Source of the DNA: Candidatus Poribacteria bacterium
GTDB lineage: Bacteria; Poribacteria; WGA-4E; WGA-3G
Reading direction: 5' to 3'
Length of the DNA: 6,552 nt
NCBI GenBank assembly: GCA_009835515.1
Contig: VXXH01000681.1
Coordinates: 1 to 6,552 of the forward strand
A program made the translations under genes and the position numbers. The stretch's first letter is position 1, and the number at the start of each line of letters is the position of its first letter. Of this stretch, positions 1-6,402 are shown one piece after another. Below the pieces are notes generated by a model. It was not told the DNA's origin, ran no database searches, and was given only the letters and a program-made list of their open reading frames with translations.

Positions 1-669
1 GCTATATCCGACCAACCGTATTATCGTATCTTCGCGGCACCGAATGAATCCAATCAGAACGCCGTATCTACTGAGGGTCAACGTATACACGATATTTTGT
101 ATAATCCACCGAATAAACGTTGGGCTGGTTTTGGTGTTACAGGACTATTGAAACCGGAGGTGCATCAATCGAAAGAGAGTATAAGCGGACACAATATAAC
201 TGGAGGGCAAATTACCTTACTAAAGGATGGATATTTTGAAGTCCGATGTCCTATTAATGTCCAGTTCCAAAGAGGGTGGGGTTCCCCACAATTCGCAATT
301 CCTAATTCTGTAAAATGGTTGTATCCTTATGTAGTGATTGAGTTTCCTGTCTCATTCATGCGATTAGTGAAGTCAATATACGATGAGTCTGGTATTGAAT
401 CTGACGTATTCATACAACAGAACTACCATAATATCACAGGGTATGCGTTGCCAGAGGGAGCACCTACCTATCCTACATTTGGTGAATTCTTGAATGAGAG
501 AGGTGTGTACGAAGGGGCGACTCCCATTCATTCTGAACGGTGGGCTCGCAACAATTTTATCCCTGACCATGTAGCTTACGGTTTAGTCAAAGACGTGTAT
601 GCCGCTTTTGGATTAGATGCCCGAGCAATTCCTGCGTTTGATGAAAACAGAAATTTTATTTTACAATAG
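1..669 (+). CDS. C-terminal part of a hypothetical protein, possibly AlbA_2/Schlafen-type (5' end outside window)
   Basis: The frame is open from the first base to the TAG at 667-669 (222 codons), so the gene starts upstream of the window. The TTG at 97 is only an internal leucine codon and the reading continues unbroken before it. The visible part runs from YYRIFAAPNESN through RIHDILYNPP, a glycine-rich stretch, LLKDGYFEVRCPI, IEFPVSFMRLVKSIYDESG and ends in ARAIPAFDENRNFIL. The pattern of an 'IL..PP' segment, then an aromatic/glycine strand, a 'G.I.LLKDG' strand and a helix of the type 'FPVSFMRLVKSIY' resembles the region behind the AlbA_2 DNA-binding domain in bacterial Schlafen-like proteins. 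The AlbA_2 domain itself would lie outside the window, so this assignment is weak. No signal peptide or membrane segment is visible here. Its GC content, about 42% by eye, is clearly lower than that of the next two genes, which may mark a different history. I am confident that it is coding, much less so of the family. Confidence 0.6.
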   Translation, partial: AISDQPYYRIFAAPNESNQNAVSTEGQRIHDILYNPPNKRWAGFGVTGLLKPEVHQSKESISGHNITGGQITLLKDGYFEVRCPINVQFQRGWGSPQFAIPNSVKWLYPYVVIEFPVSFMRLVKSIYDESGIESDVFIQQNYHNITGYALPEGAPTYPTFGEFLNERGVYEGATPIHSERWARNNFIPDHVAYGLVKDVYAAFGLDARAIPAFDENRNFILQ

Positions 670-728
670 TCGAATGGACGGGATATTCAGTATAATTTAC
701 GCGTTATTAGCATAGTGGTCAGTGGGTT

Positions 729-755
729 TTGACAAAAGATTTACACACCTATAGT
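729..755 (+). promoter_or_regulatory. Candidate sigma70-type promoter for the enolase-superfamily/reductase operon
   Basis: A perfect TTGACA (-35) at 729-734 is followed after 15 bases by TATAGT at 750-755, which matches TATAAT at 5 of 6 positions. The spacer is shorter than the preferred 17, which lowers the confidence. Transcription would start near 762 and give a leader of about 40 bases before the GTG at 801. The TTG that could be read as a start codon of a longer protein is the first three bases of this -35 box. Confidence 0.4.
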
Positions 756-791
756 TATGAGATGTTCTTGATAATTTTGTCATTTGCTTTT

Positions 792-795
792 GGAG
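792..795 (+). promoter_or_regulatory. Ribosome binding site that decides the GTG start at 801
   Basis: GGAG lies five bases upstream of GTG 801. No comparable Shine-Dalgarno motif precedes the TTG at 729 in the same frame. The protein starting at 801 begins directly with the expected first strand of the enolase-superfamily capping domain ([14 protein letters not shown]). Confidence 0.6.
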
Positions 796-800
796 TCTAT

Positions 801-1904
801 GTGAAAATTCGCAGTATCAACGTTTATCAAGTGGACCTTCCGTTGTATGAAGGCAGCTACAATTGGTCGGGCGGCAAATCCGTATCCGTCTTTGACAGCA
901 CCATCGTCTCAGTTGAAACGGATGAAGGCATTACTGGTTACGGTGAAGTCTGCCCACTGGGACCGTTCTATCTTCCTGCTTATGCGACAGGTACCCGGAC
1001 CGGTATCGCTGAACTCGCACCGCACCTCATCGGTGAAGACCCAACGCAACTACTTCCACTGAATCAACGCATGGATATCGCGCTCAAAGGTCATCCATAC
1101 GTGAAATCCGCAATCGACATCGCGTGTTGGGATATTCTCGGCAAGGTTTCAAACCAATCCGTCTGCACGCTCCTTGGTGGAAGGTATGGGGAAGATTTCA
1201 TGCTCTATCGTGCAATCTCCCAACAATCCCCCGACGAGATGGCAGCGAAGGTTGCTACTTATCGTGCGGAAGGATACCGTAAATTCCAGTTGAAAGTCGG
1301 TGGCGATCCAAACACCGATATTGAACGTATCCGCGCCGTTGCCGAATTGATGGAACCCGGAGATGTACTTATTGCGGATGCGAATACGGGTTGGCTCATG
1401 CACCAAGCCGTCCGCGTTGTCCGCGGTGTGCGCGATGTGGATGTCTACATCGAACAACCCTGTCTCTCCTACGAAGAATGCCTCGCCATCCGTCAGCGGA
1501 CAGATCACCCCTTTGTTCTCGACGAGACGGTTGACAGCATCCATGCGCTGTTACGCGGTCATACTGACCGTGCGATGGATGTCGTCAATATTAAGATCAG
1601 CAAATTCGGTGGATTGACGAAAGCGAAGCTCGCCAGAGACCTTTGCGTTGAACTCGGCGTGGCGATGACGATTGAAGATAGTTGGGGTGGCGACATTACA
1701 ACCGCCGCGATTGCACACCTTGCCCATAGTACACCCACAGAATTCCTTTTCACCGCAACAGATTTTAACAGTTATGTCACTGTCAGCACGGCAGAAGGGG
1801 CACCGCAACGGGTCAATGGCAGAATGGCAGCCGCAACGCAACCCGGCTTGGGAATCACACCGGATATGGATGTGTTAAGCGAACCGGCTGTGCAGGTGGA
1901 ATAG
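801..1904 (+). CDS. Enolase-superfamily (mandelate racemase/muconate lactonizing) enzyme, probable cis-3-hydroxy-L-proline dehydratase or related hydroxyproline-betaine epimerase
   Basis: A cytosolic, Mg2+-dependent enzyme of 367 residues, the usual length for this group. The N-terminal alpha+beta capping domain (about 1-125) is followed by a (beta/alpha)7beta barrel. The active-site set is complete: Lys165 in FQLKVGGD at the end of barrel strand 2, metal ligands Asp193 (IADANTG), Glu218 (YIEQP) and Asp241 (VLDET), and Lys265 in NIKISKFGG. The 'QLKVGG' form, with Gln where many relatives have the first Lys of KxK, the segment EDSWGGD at 292-298 and TDFNSY at 320-325 recall the cis-3-hydroxyproline dehydratase/hydroxyproline-betaine epimerase cluster. 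A two-lysine site removes the alpha proton, leading to dehydration or epimerisation. Only four bases separate it from an ornithine cyclodeaminase-family gene, which suits a dehydratase making delta1-pyrroline-2-carboxylate that the neighbour reduces to proline. Starting at GTG 801 rather than TTG 729 removes 24 upstream residues that have no place in the fold. The superfamily call is firm. The substrate is an inference; other acid sugar or dipeptide activities are possible. Confidence 0.85.
   Translation: MKIRSINVYQVDLPLYEGSYNWSGGKSVSVFDSTIVSVETDEGITGYGEVCPLGPFYLPAYATGTRTGIAELAPHLIGEDPTQLLPLNQRMDIALKGHPYVKSAIDIACWDILGKVSNQSVCTLLGGRYGEDFMLYRAISQQSPDEMAAKVATYRAEGYRKFQLKVGGDPNTDIERIRAVAELMEPGDVLIADANTGWLMHQAVRVVRGVRDVDVYIEQPCLSYEECLAIRQRTDHPFVLDETVDSIHALLRGHTDRAMDVVNIKISKFGGLTKAKLARDLCVELGVAMTIEDSWGGDITTAAIAHLAHSTPTEFLFTATDFNSYVTVSTAEGAPQRVNGRMAAATQPGLGITPDMDVLSEPAVQVE
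1894..1900 (+). promoter_or_regulatory. Ribosome binding site overlapping the end of the upstream gene
   Basis: AGGTGGA lies inside the last codons of the upstream gene and ends eight bases before ATG 1909. With the stop codon only four bases before the start, the two genes are probably translationally coupled. Confidence 0.45.
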
Positions 1905-1908
1905 TCGT

Positions 1909-2925
1909 ATGCCTATCAGAATTCTCTCCGCGTCCGATGTCCGAGCAGCCTTACCCATGCCGAAAGCGATTGGCGCGATGCGTCACGCTTACGGCCAACT
2001 TTCAGCAGGCAAGGCGGTCGCGCCGCCACGACAACACATCTCTACCGACAAAGGCGTTACACTCGTAATGCCTGCCTATCTCCCAGAGCGCAGTGAGTTC
2101 GGTATCAAAGTTGTCTCTGTCTATGACGATAACCCAAATATTGACTTACCTCGTATCACCGCGACAGTTTTAGTCCTTGACCCGGCGACAGGATCTCCAA
2201 AAGCGTTCATGGACGGCACCAGTCTGACTGCCATCCGAACCGGTGCCGGTGGTGGCGTGGCAGCAGACCTACTTGCCCGCAAGGACGCAAAAACGGTTGG
2301 ACTCTTCGGCGCGGGTGTACAGGCAAGGGCACAGTTACAGGCAGTTATGGCGGTTCGGGAGATAACGCGAGTGAATCTCATCAGTCGGACACACGCTTCT
2401 GCAGAACAGTTTGCCACTGAGATTTCAGAGTGGACGGATGCCCCCGAAGTCAATCTTGTATCTACGCCACAAGCCGTGGTGGAAGACACTGATATTGTTG
2501 TGTGTGCGACGACATCAGCAACCCCGCTTTTTGATGGAAACGCCTTACAACCCGGCACGCACATCACAGCCGTTGGCACGTTTGTACCAGAAAAACGGGA
2601 AGTCGATACGACGACAATCAGACGGGCACACCGAATCGTGGTGGACTCGCGGGAAGCGTGCTTAGAGGAAGCGGGGGATCTGATTATTCCGAATGCTGAA
2701 ATTAGAACCGAGAACGAGACTCCGAATATTGTTAAAAATGAACTCGTTCTCGGTTCTGCCGAAATCGGCGAGATCGTCAACGGCGACAAACAGGGACGGC
2801 AATCAGATACCGAAATCACTTTTTTCAAATCTGTAGGCGTGGCGGCGCAGGACGCAGTCGCTGCGGCAGCAGTGCTTGCAGAAGCGGAAACAAAAGGATT
2901 GGGCACCGTCGTTGAAATGACATGA
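1909..2925 (+). CDS. Ornithine cyclodeaminase/mu-crystallin family protein, probable delta1-pyrroline-2-carboxylate (ketimine) reductase
   Basis: A cytosolic NAD(P)H-dependent enzyme of 338 residues. The N-terminal dimerisation/substrate domain carries Lys67 (FGIKVVSVY) and Arg110-Thr111 (LTAIRTGAGG), the family's carboxylate-binding residues. A Rossmann fold follows with GAGVQA at 134-139, and the second strand ends in Ser159-Arg160, which may favour NADPH. The C-terminal DTEITFFKSVGVAAQDAVAA is typical of the family. Where true ornithine cyclodeaminases have a catalytic Asp (VGxD), this protein reads VGTF with Phe225. That argues for the reductase branch (delta1-pyrroline-2-carboxylate to L-proline, or a similar ketimine or alanine dehydrogenase role) rather than ammonia elimination from ornithine. 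The partner gene four bases upstream fits as the source of the imine. Residues 262-283 seem about ten longer than usual between the GDLIIP and AEIGEI motifs, and this stretch is encoded by a perfect inverted repeat (2704-2757). The family is near certain; the reaction is inferred. Confidence 0.88.
   Translation: MPIRILSASDVRAALPMPKAIGAMRHAYGQLSAGKAVAPPRQHISTDKGVTLVMPAYLPERSEFGIKVVSVYDDNPNIDLPRITATVLVLDPATGSPKAFMDGTSLTAIRTGAGGGVAADLLARKDAKTVGLFGAGVQARAQLQAVMAVREITRVNLISRTHASAEQFATEISEWTDAPEVNLVSTPQAVVEDTDIVVCATTSATPLFDGNALQPGTHITAVGTFVPEKREVDTTTIRRAHRIVVDSREACLEEAGDLIIPNAEIRTENETPNIVKNELVLGSAEIGEIVNGDKQGRQSDTEITFFKSVGVAAQDAVAAAAVLAEAETKGLGTVVEMT
2704..2757. repeat. Perfect 15-bp inverted repeat inside the reductase gene
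   Basis: The arm AGAACCGAGAACGAG at 2704-2718 is exactly complementary to CTCGTTCTCGGTTCT at 2743-2757, with a 24-base loop. A T-G pair (2703/2758) could extend it in RNA. It is in frame: the arms encode Arg266-Glu270 (RTENE) and Glu278-end to Ser283 (LVLGS). A perfect 15-bp match this close together is not expected by chance in a coding sequence. It may be a small in-frame palindromic element or a strong mRNA hairpin. Confidence 0.8.
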
Positions 2926-2984
2926 CGGAATAAAATAAATCGGGCTTACAAGGTTCCCTCCCACAAGAAAGGGGATGCCCCGAT
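2926..2984 (-). terminator. Probable Rho-independent terminator of the - strand operon
   Basis: Read on the - strand, ATCGGG (2984-2979) pairs with CCCGAT (2944-2939), extended by a C-G pair past one bulged G. An inner TCCC/GGGA stem (2975-2972 with 2958-2955) lies within the loop. A U-rich run equivalent to TTTATTTTATT follows directly at about 2940-2930. It sits 41 bases downstream of the stop codon of the cytochrome-WD40 gene. On the + strand the hairpin is not followed by T residues, so it should not end the converging operon efficiently. Confidence 0.5.
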
Positions 2985-3024
2985 GTGGTACTGAAAACCC
3001 AAACGGTAAGCAATACGGTTTCGG

Positions 3025-4380
3025 TTACTTAGGTACAATCCGCCGGATCTGTGCGTTCGGTCCACCAACGACAATACTACCATCCGTTGGATGAACAGCC
3101 AGCGAGTAAGCCCAACCGTTTAGCGCGTGAATCTCACCTGTAACTTCCACTGAATCTGGATCAACGAGACGGATAGCACCATCGGCACAAGCGGCGACAA
3201 TCCTTGAGCCACTGTTTAGCCATGCCACATTTAGGGGTGCTTCCTTGAGTCGTGCGAACTTAACCATGCGTCCGATCGTCGGCTGCCAAAATCGGACGGT
3301 CCGGTCGTCGCCTGCGGAGACAATCATCGGAAGTCTCGACGCATCAGGACGCAGTGCCAAGTCGTGTACAGGTAGCGTGTGGTTGTTCATACTGCGAATC
3401 AACTCACCAGATGCTAAATCCCAAACTCGGACACTCTGATCTATCCCCGTGCTCACGAGTATCGCTTTATTCTTCAGGAAACACAGGGAGGACACCCCTT
3501 TTGAATGGCCCTCCAGCTGCTGGATAGGGGTACCAGTATGCAAGTCCCAAAGGATGATGCGCCGGTCCAGACTTGCCGATGCGAGAGACGACGCATTCTG
3601 CCAAGCGACAGCCATGACGGAATCGCGATGCGCTCTAAGCATACGGAGCGATTTGCCTTCTGGCCAGGAAAAAATCTCTATAATGCCTGCGGTTGCCGGG
3701 TTCCCACCGCCAACAGCCAATTGATCCCCATCAGGCGAAAACGCCAGATCGTGTATATTATGGGCTGATACCTCAATTGTCTGCTGTAGACTGAGTGTAG
3801 GAAAATCATAAACGTGTAATCCCGCTTGGGAACAGGCAACAACTGATTTTCCATCCGGTGAAAACGCGAGAGACGTAATCGGGGGCATAACGGGAGATTG
3901 GTGCGGATTGGTGTCAGTTATCGATGGCTTGGACTCCGATTGATTTCCCTTCCAGTTACCATAGTCCGCTCCCTGCTCAATCCACTTTCGGATAAGGTCA
4001 GTTTCCTGCTTGGTCAAGGGCGCGCCTTCTTCCTGTGGAGGCATGATACCGGTATCCCCTTCGGGTAAGGTGATACGCTGGTAGAGCAGGGAATCCGCAG
4101 GTTCGCCAGCGACAATAACCTCTCCGTGCAGGCTCATCTCAATGTCTTTTACGCTGTCCAGTTGAACACCACCCTTCGGTTTTGTAGCGTTCCCATTAGC
4201 CTCTACTGTTGGCGCACTATGGCAACCAAAGCAACGATTCTGAAGGATAGACAAAACCTGAGTTTCAAAGTCAACCTCAGTTTTGGAATCCACAGAGATA
4301 ACAGGGGACGCAGACATCAGGACAAATATGAAACTAAAGATAGGTATTGCTAAGTTTGAGTGCTGTATACGCTTCATCAT
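3025..4380 (-). CDS. Exported planctomycete-type cytochrome c domain fused to a seven-bladed WD40 propeller
   Basis: A 451-residue protein in three parts. Residues 1 to about 29 form a signal peptide (MKR followed by a hydrophobic stretch ending near MSASPVIS), so it acts in the periplasm or envelope. Residues about 37-143 match the planctomycete cytochrome c domain (PSCyt1 type): haem motif CFGCH at 50-54 (Cys50, Cys53, His54), KGGVQLDS, VAGEPADSLLYQRI, and GIMPP with Met113 as the likely distal ligand, ending in LIRKWIEQGADYGNW. Residues about 164-451 hold WD40 blades beginning near 164, 206, 250, 291, 333, 379 and 421, the clearest ending in ILWDL (276-280) and VRVWDL (317-322); seven blades close one propeller. 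GGAG at 4389-4386 (complement) lies five bases before the first ATG and eight before the second, so either of two adjacent Met codons may be used. It follows the GH29-like gene by 74 bases on the same strand. The haem could serve electron transfer or sensing. The partner bound by the propeller is unknown. Confidence 0.9.
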   Translation of the reverse strand: MMKRIQHSNLAIPIFSFIFVLMSASPVISVDSKTEVDFETQVLSILQNRCFGCHSAPTVEANGNATKPKGGVQLDSVKDIEMSLHGEVIVAGEPADSLLYQRITLPEGDTGIMPPQEEGAPLTKQETDLIRKWIEQGADYGNWKGNQSESKPSITDTNPHQSPVMPPITSLAFSPDGKSVVACSQAGLHVYDFPTLSLQQTIEVSAHNIHDLAFSPDGDQLAVGGGNPATAGIIEIFSWPEGKSLRMLRAHRDSVMAVAWQNASSLASASLDRRIILWDLHTGTPIQQLEGHSKGVSSLCFLKNKAILVSTGIDQSVRVWDLASGELIRSMNNHTLPVHDLALRPDASRLPMIVSAGDDRTVRFWQPTIGRMVKFARLKEAPLNVAWLNSGSRIVAACADGAIRLVDPDSVEVTGEIHALNGWAYSLAVHPTDGSIVVGGPNAQIRRIVPK

Positions 4381-4420
4381 TTAATCTCCAATGCGTCCTG
4401 AAATTACGAACACTGTCAGT

Positions 4421-4449
4421 AGTTCTCAACGGACTCTTAACTGAGGACT
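4421..4449. repeat. Imperfect inverted repeat between the two - strand genes
   Basis: AGTTCTCA (4421-4428) faces TGAGGACT (4442-4449) over a 13-base loop. On the - strand RNA it forms seven pairs around one mismatch. It lies just behind the stop codon of the GH29-like gene, but no U run follows. At best it is an intercistronic processing or attenuation hairpin, and it could be chance. Confidence 0.25.
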
Positions 4450-4454
4450 GAAAA

Positions 4455-6371
4455 CTATTCCCCTCGGATTGTTCGTCGCAAGGTTCTCATCTGTTCGAGT
4501 GTCGCAGGTGAGACATTTCCATCTTGAGTGATCCCCATATTCATTGTAATTACAAGCTTTCGGGTAATACACATCTGCACATAATCGACAATCTGCTGCG
4601 TCGTAAATAAGGGCGGGGCAATATCGGTATCTGGATAGCCATGCTGCCAAGGGTCGTCAAGAAAGATCATACCGTGCGGTTGTAATCCGCTTGCGCTGCC
4701 ATTTTCGGCAAAGAAACTTGCCGGTGGCGTTACGAAAGCACCACCAAACTCACCACCGTAGTACTCTTGAAATTCAGTCGTTTTGGGGAGAATCCAGCTG
4801 TTCCAAGCGACGATGCGGTCAGGATTGCCAACTTTGGTCGCCTCATACAGTTCTTCAAACGGTTGGAGGGGATACCGATCGTCGAACCAGTACCCCGCAA
4901 TCTTTTTGCCGTATCGGTGTCCAATCTCGGTAAGAATGTCGCGTTCGATTTTGAAGAATTCCGACTTGTCTGGACTTAAAAACCCAGCAGCTTTCACCCA
5001 TTCAAGATCTCCAACGCCGTGATGAAAGTAGAGTATAAGCGGAATACCACGTTCTTGCAGCTTCTCAGCCATCTCTCTAATTAGATCGCGTTTGCAGGTG
5101 CGTCCGGCCATAACCGCTTCTACCGATTTTAAGGGAGCAGGAAAATGCATAATTCCGTGGACAGCGGTAAAAATAACATAGCCAGCACCGGTCTCGCGCA
5201 CCATATCCGAAAACGCATCGAGGTCAAAAGCGTTTACTGCCTCTGGATAAGGTTTTTGCGGACCACGCAACGGCTGCGTCGTTGTTGACCAATGGAACAT
5301 CACACCGTATTTCGCCTCGACGAACCAATCGGTACTCGAACGCATCTTCCGCGCCTTTTCTCTTGAAGCAATCATCGATTTTTCAGTGAGTGGCGAAATC
5401 AGTTCAAGCGAATGGATTTTCACGTTTGCCTTGGATTTTGCCTCTCCGATGAGACGTAGCGTAATTGTGCTTTCACCTTCGGGAATACGCAATGTCTCTG
5501 AAAATGGTATCCTTTCAAAGTTCTGCGAATCCCCTGCCCACCCCGTCGTTTGGCGGACTGTCTCAGTGATTCTGTTTTGTCCTGCAACAATCTCGAACTT
5601 CGCGCCTATCGCATCGGCATCCGCAGTATAGGTTGCCGCAAATTCGTAATCAGATGGCATTGAGAGACTCACCTTCCATAAAATCGAAGCGGATGACTTA
5701 TCCCAACCCTCGATCCAGTCTTGTGCTTGCAAGTGCGTAAGACCGCCATCTACTTTGGCACTTTCTCCAAAAAGATAGATAACCGACGAAGGATCCGCCT
5801 CAACCAATCTCGGCTTTTTAAGTGTAGCGGGATCTCCTTCAATATCAAGAACGATAATGTCATCAACGCCATTTTGATAGTCTTCCGGGACTACAATCAA
5901 AAGCCCCCATGGATGCTGTCGTACGATTCCCCACGAAGTGCCATCTGCCGCAGGATTTCCCAGAATCCAAGCGTTCTTCACGACCCGATCAGTAATTGCT
6001 GGAAGGATGATATTGTTTTTTTCACCCCAAGAAAGCACATGCACATAGATTTTGTTATCATGATAGGTGGTTACATACTGGTCTGTGGGGACAAAGGGAC
6101 CGCCGCGAGTACCAACGATTGATTCTCCATTTTCATCAATCCATTTCTTAATCACTTCATCTATCTGGGTGGATTGGGATTTTTCCTGACTATCCGACAG
6201 TGGGTTTACATTGACACCGGAATGGCTGCCCGCTGCACGTACCATATCCACAATCAATGCCTTGTCGTTTACCTCGGCGGCACCTTGGTTATGCATAATT
6301 TCCTCCTGTGTGGTGTCAACGGAGACCACGCAGCTGAGCGCAAGTAAAATCGCAAAAAAGGGACGTAACAT
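4455..6371 (-). CDS. Secreted GH29-like (alpha-L-fucosidase family) protein with reversed domain order: GH29 tail, CBM-like domain, then divergent GH29 barrel
   Basis: 638 residues. Residues 1 to about 18 form a signal peptide. Residues 36-165 match the end of a normal GH29 protein: a barrel-end segment (LIVDMVRAAG), KKWIDENGESIVGTRGGP at 75-92 (cf. the usual 'WL..NGEAIYGT') and a beta-sandwich with NKIYVHVLSW at 106-115. Residues about 190-326 look like the CBM35/DUF5077-type beta domain that often follows that sandwich. Residues about 345-638 form a GH29-like catalytic barrel: WFVEAKYGVMFHW at 349-361, TAVHGIMHFPAP at 402-413, KRDLIREMAEKL at 427-438, GYWFDD at 493-498 with the likely nucleophile Asp497, and a complete barrel end at 590-618. 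The HH pair of classic fucosidases is reduced to one His (405). It probably binds or cleaves fucosylated glycans outside the cytoplasm; activity is uncertain. It is followed by the cytochrome-WD40 gene. ATG 6371 has AGGT eight to nine bases upstream; an internal ATG (Met26, 6296) has a perfect AGGAGG and would delete the signal peptide. Confidence 0.85.
   Translation of the reverse strand: MLRPFFAILLALSCVVSVDTTQEEIMHNQGAAEVNDKALIVDMVRAAGSHSGVNVNPLSDSQEKSQSTQIDEVIKKWIDENGESIVGTRGGPFVPTDQYVTTYHDNKIYVHVLSWGEKNNIILPAITDRVVKNAWILGNPAADGTSWGIVRQHPWGLLIVVPEDYQNGVDDIIVLDIEGDPATLKKPRLVEADPSSVIYLFGESAKVDGGLTHLQAQDWIEGWDKSSASILWKVSLSMPSDYEFAATYTADADAIGAKFEIVAGQNRITETVRQTTGWAGDSQNFERIPFSETLRIPEGESTITLRLIGEAKSKANVKIHSLELISPLTEKSMIASREKARKMRSSTDWFVEAKYGVMFHWSTTTQPLRGPQKPYPEAVNAFDLDAFSDMVRETGAGYVIFTAVHGIMHFPAPLKSVEAVMAGRTCKRDLIREMAEKLQERGIPLILYFHHGVGDLEWVKAAGFLSPDKSEFFKIERDILTEIGHRYGKKIAGYWFDDRYPLQPFEELYEATKVGNPDRIVAWNSWILPKTTEFQEYYGGEFGGAFVTPPASFFAENGSASGLQPHGMIFLDDPWQHGYPDTDIAPPLFTTQQIVDYVQMCITRKLVITMNMGITQDGNVSPATLEQMRTLRRTIRGE
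6302..6307 (-). promoter_or_regulatory. Perfect Shine-Dalgarno in front of an internal ATG (Met26) of the GH29-like gene
   Basis: AGGAGG on the - strand (6307-6302) is followed after AAATT by ATG at 6296-6294. This is the strongest ribosome binding site in the window, stronger than that of the annotated start at 6371. Use of it would yield a 613-residue protein without the signal peptide. The motif could also be a coincidence of the codons CAG-GAG-GAA. Confidence 0.45.
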
Positions 6372-6402
6372 GAAACTTACCTATAAAACAATGGATACAA
6401 TC

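Noticed and set aside
97..669. TTG at 97 as the start of the first gene
   Set aside because: The same frame is open to position 1 and the residues before it read on without a break, and no ribosome binding site precedes it. The gene is treated as partial.
691..696. Perfect TATAAT as a second promoter upstream of 729
   Set aside because: No -35-like sequence at a usable distance; the nearest TTTACA is 25 bases away.
707..724. Sequence TTAGCATAGTGGTCAGTG resembling a tRNA D-arm
   Set aside because: No pairing D-stem, anticodon stem, T-arm or acceptor stem can be built around it.
1149..1544. 131-codon - strand open frame opposite the enolase-superfamily gene
   Set aside because: Shadow of the real gene, with no recognisable protein features.
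2121..2906. Long - strand open frame of 261 codons opposite the reductase gene
   Set aside because: It is the antisense shadow of a well-supported gene, has a serine/alanine/threonine-rich composition without motifs, and no ribosome binding site was seen.
5721..6122. 133-codon + strand open frame opposite the GH29-like gene
   Set aside because: Shadow frame; the opposite strand encodes recognisable GH29 tail and CBM-like segments.
6318..6371. Lipoprotein signal (ALSC, Cys14) in the GH29-like protein
   Set aside because: The position -3 residue is Ala and -2 is Leu, unlike a normal lipobox, so an ordinary signal peptide is more likely.
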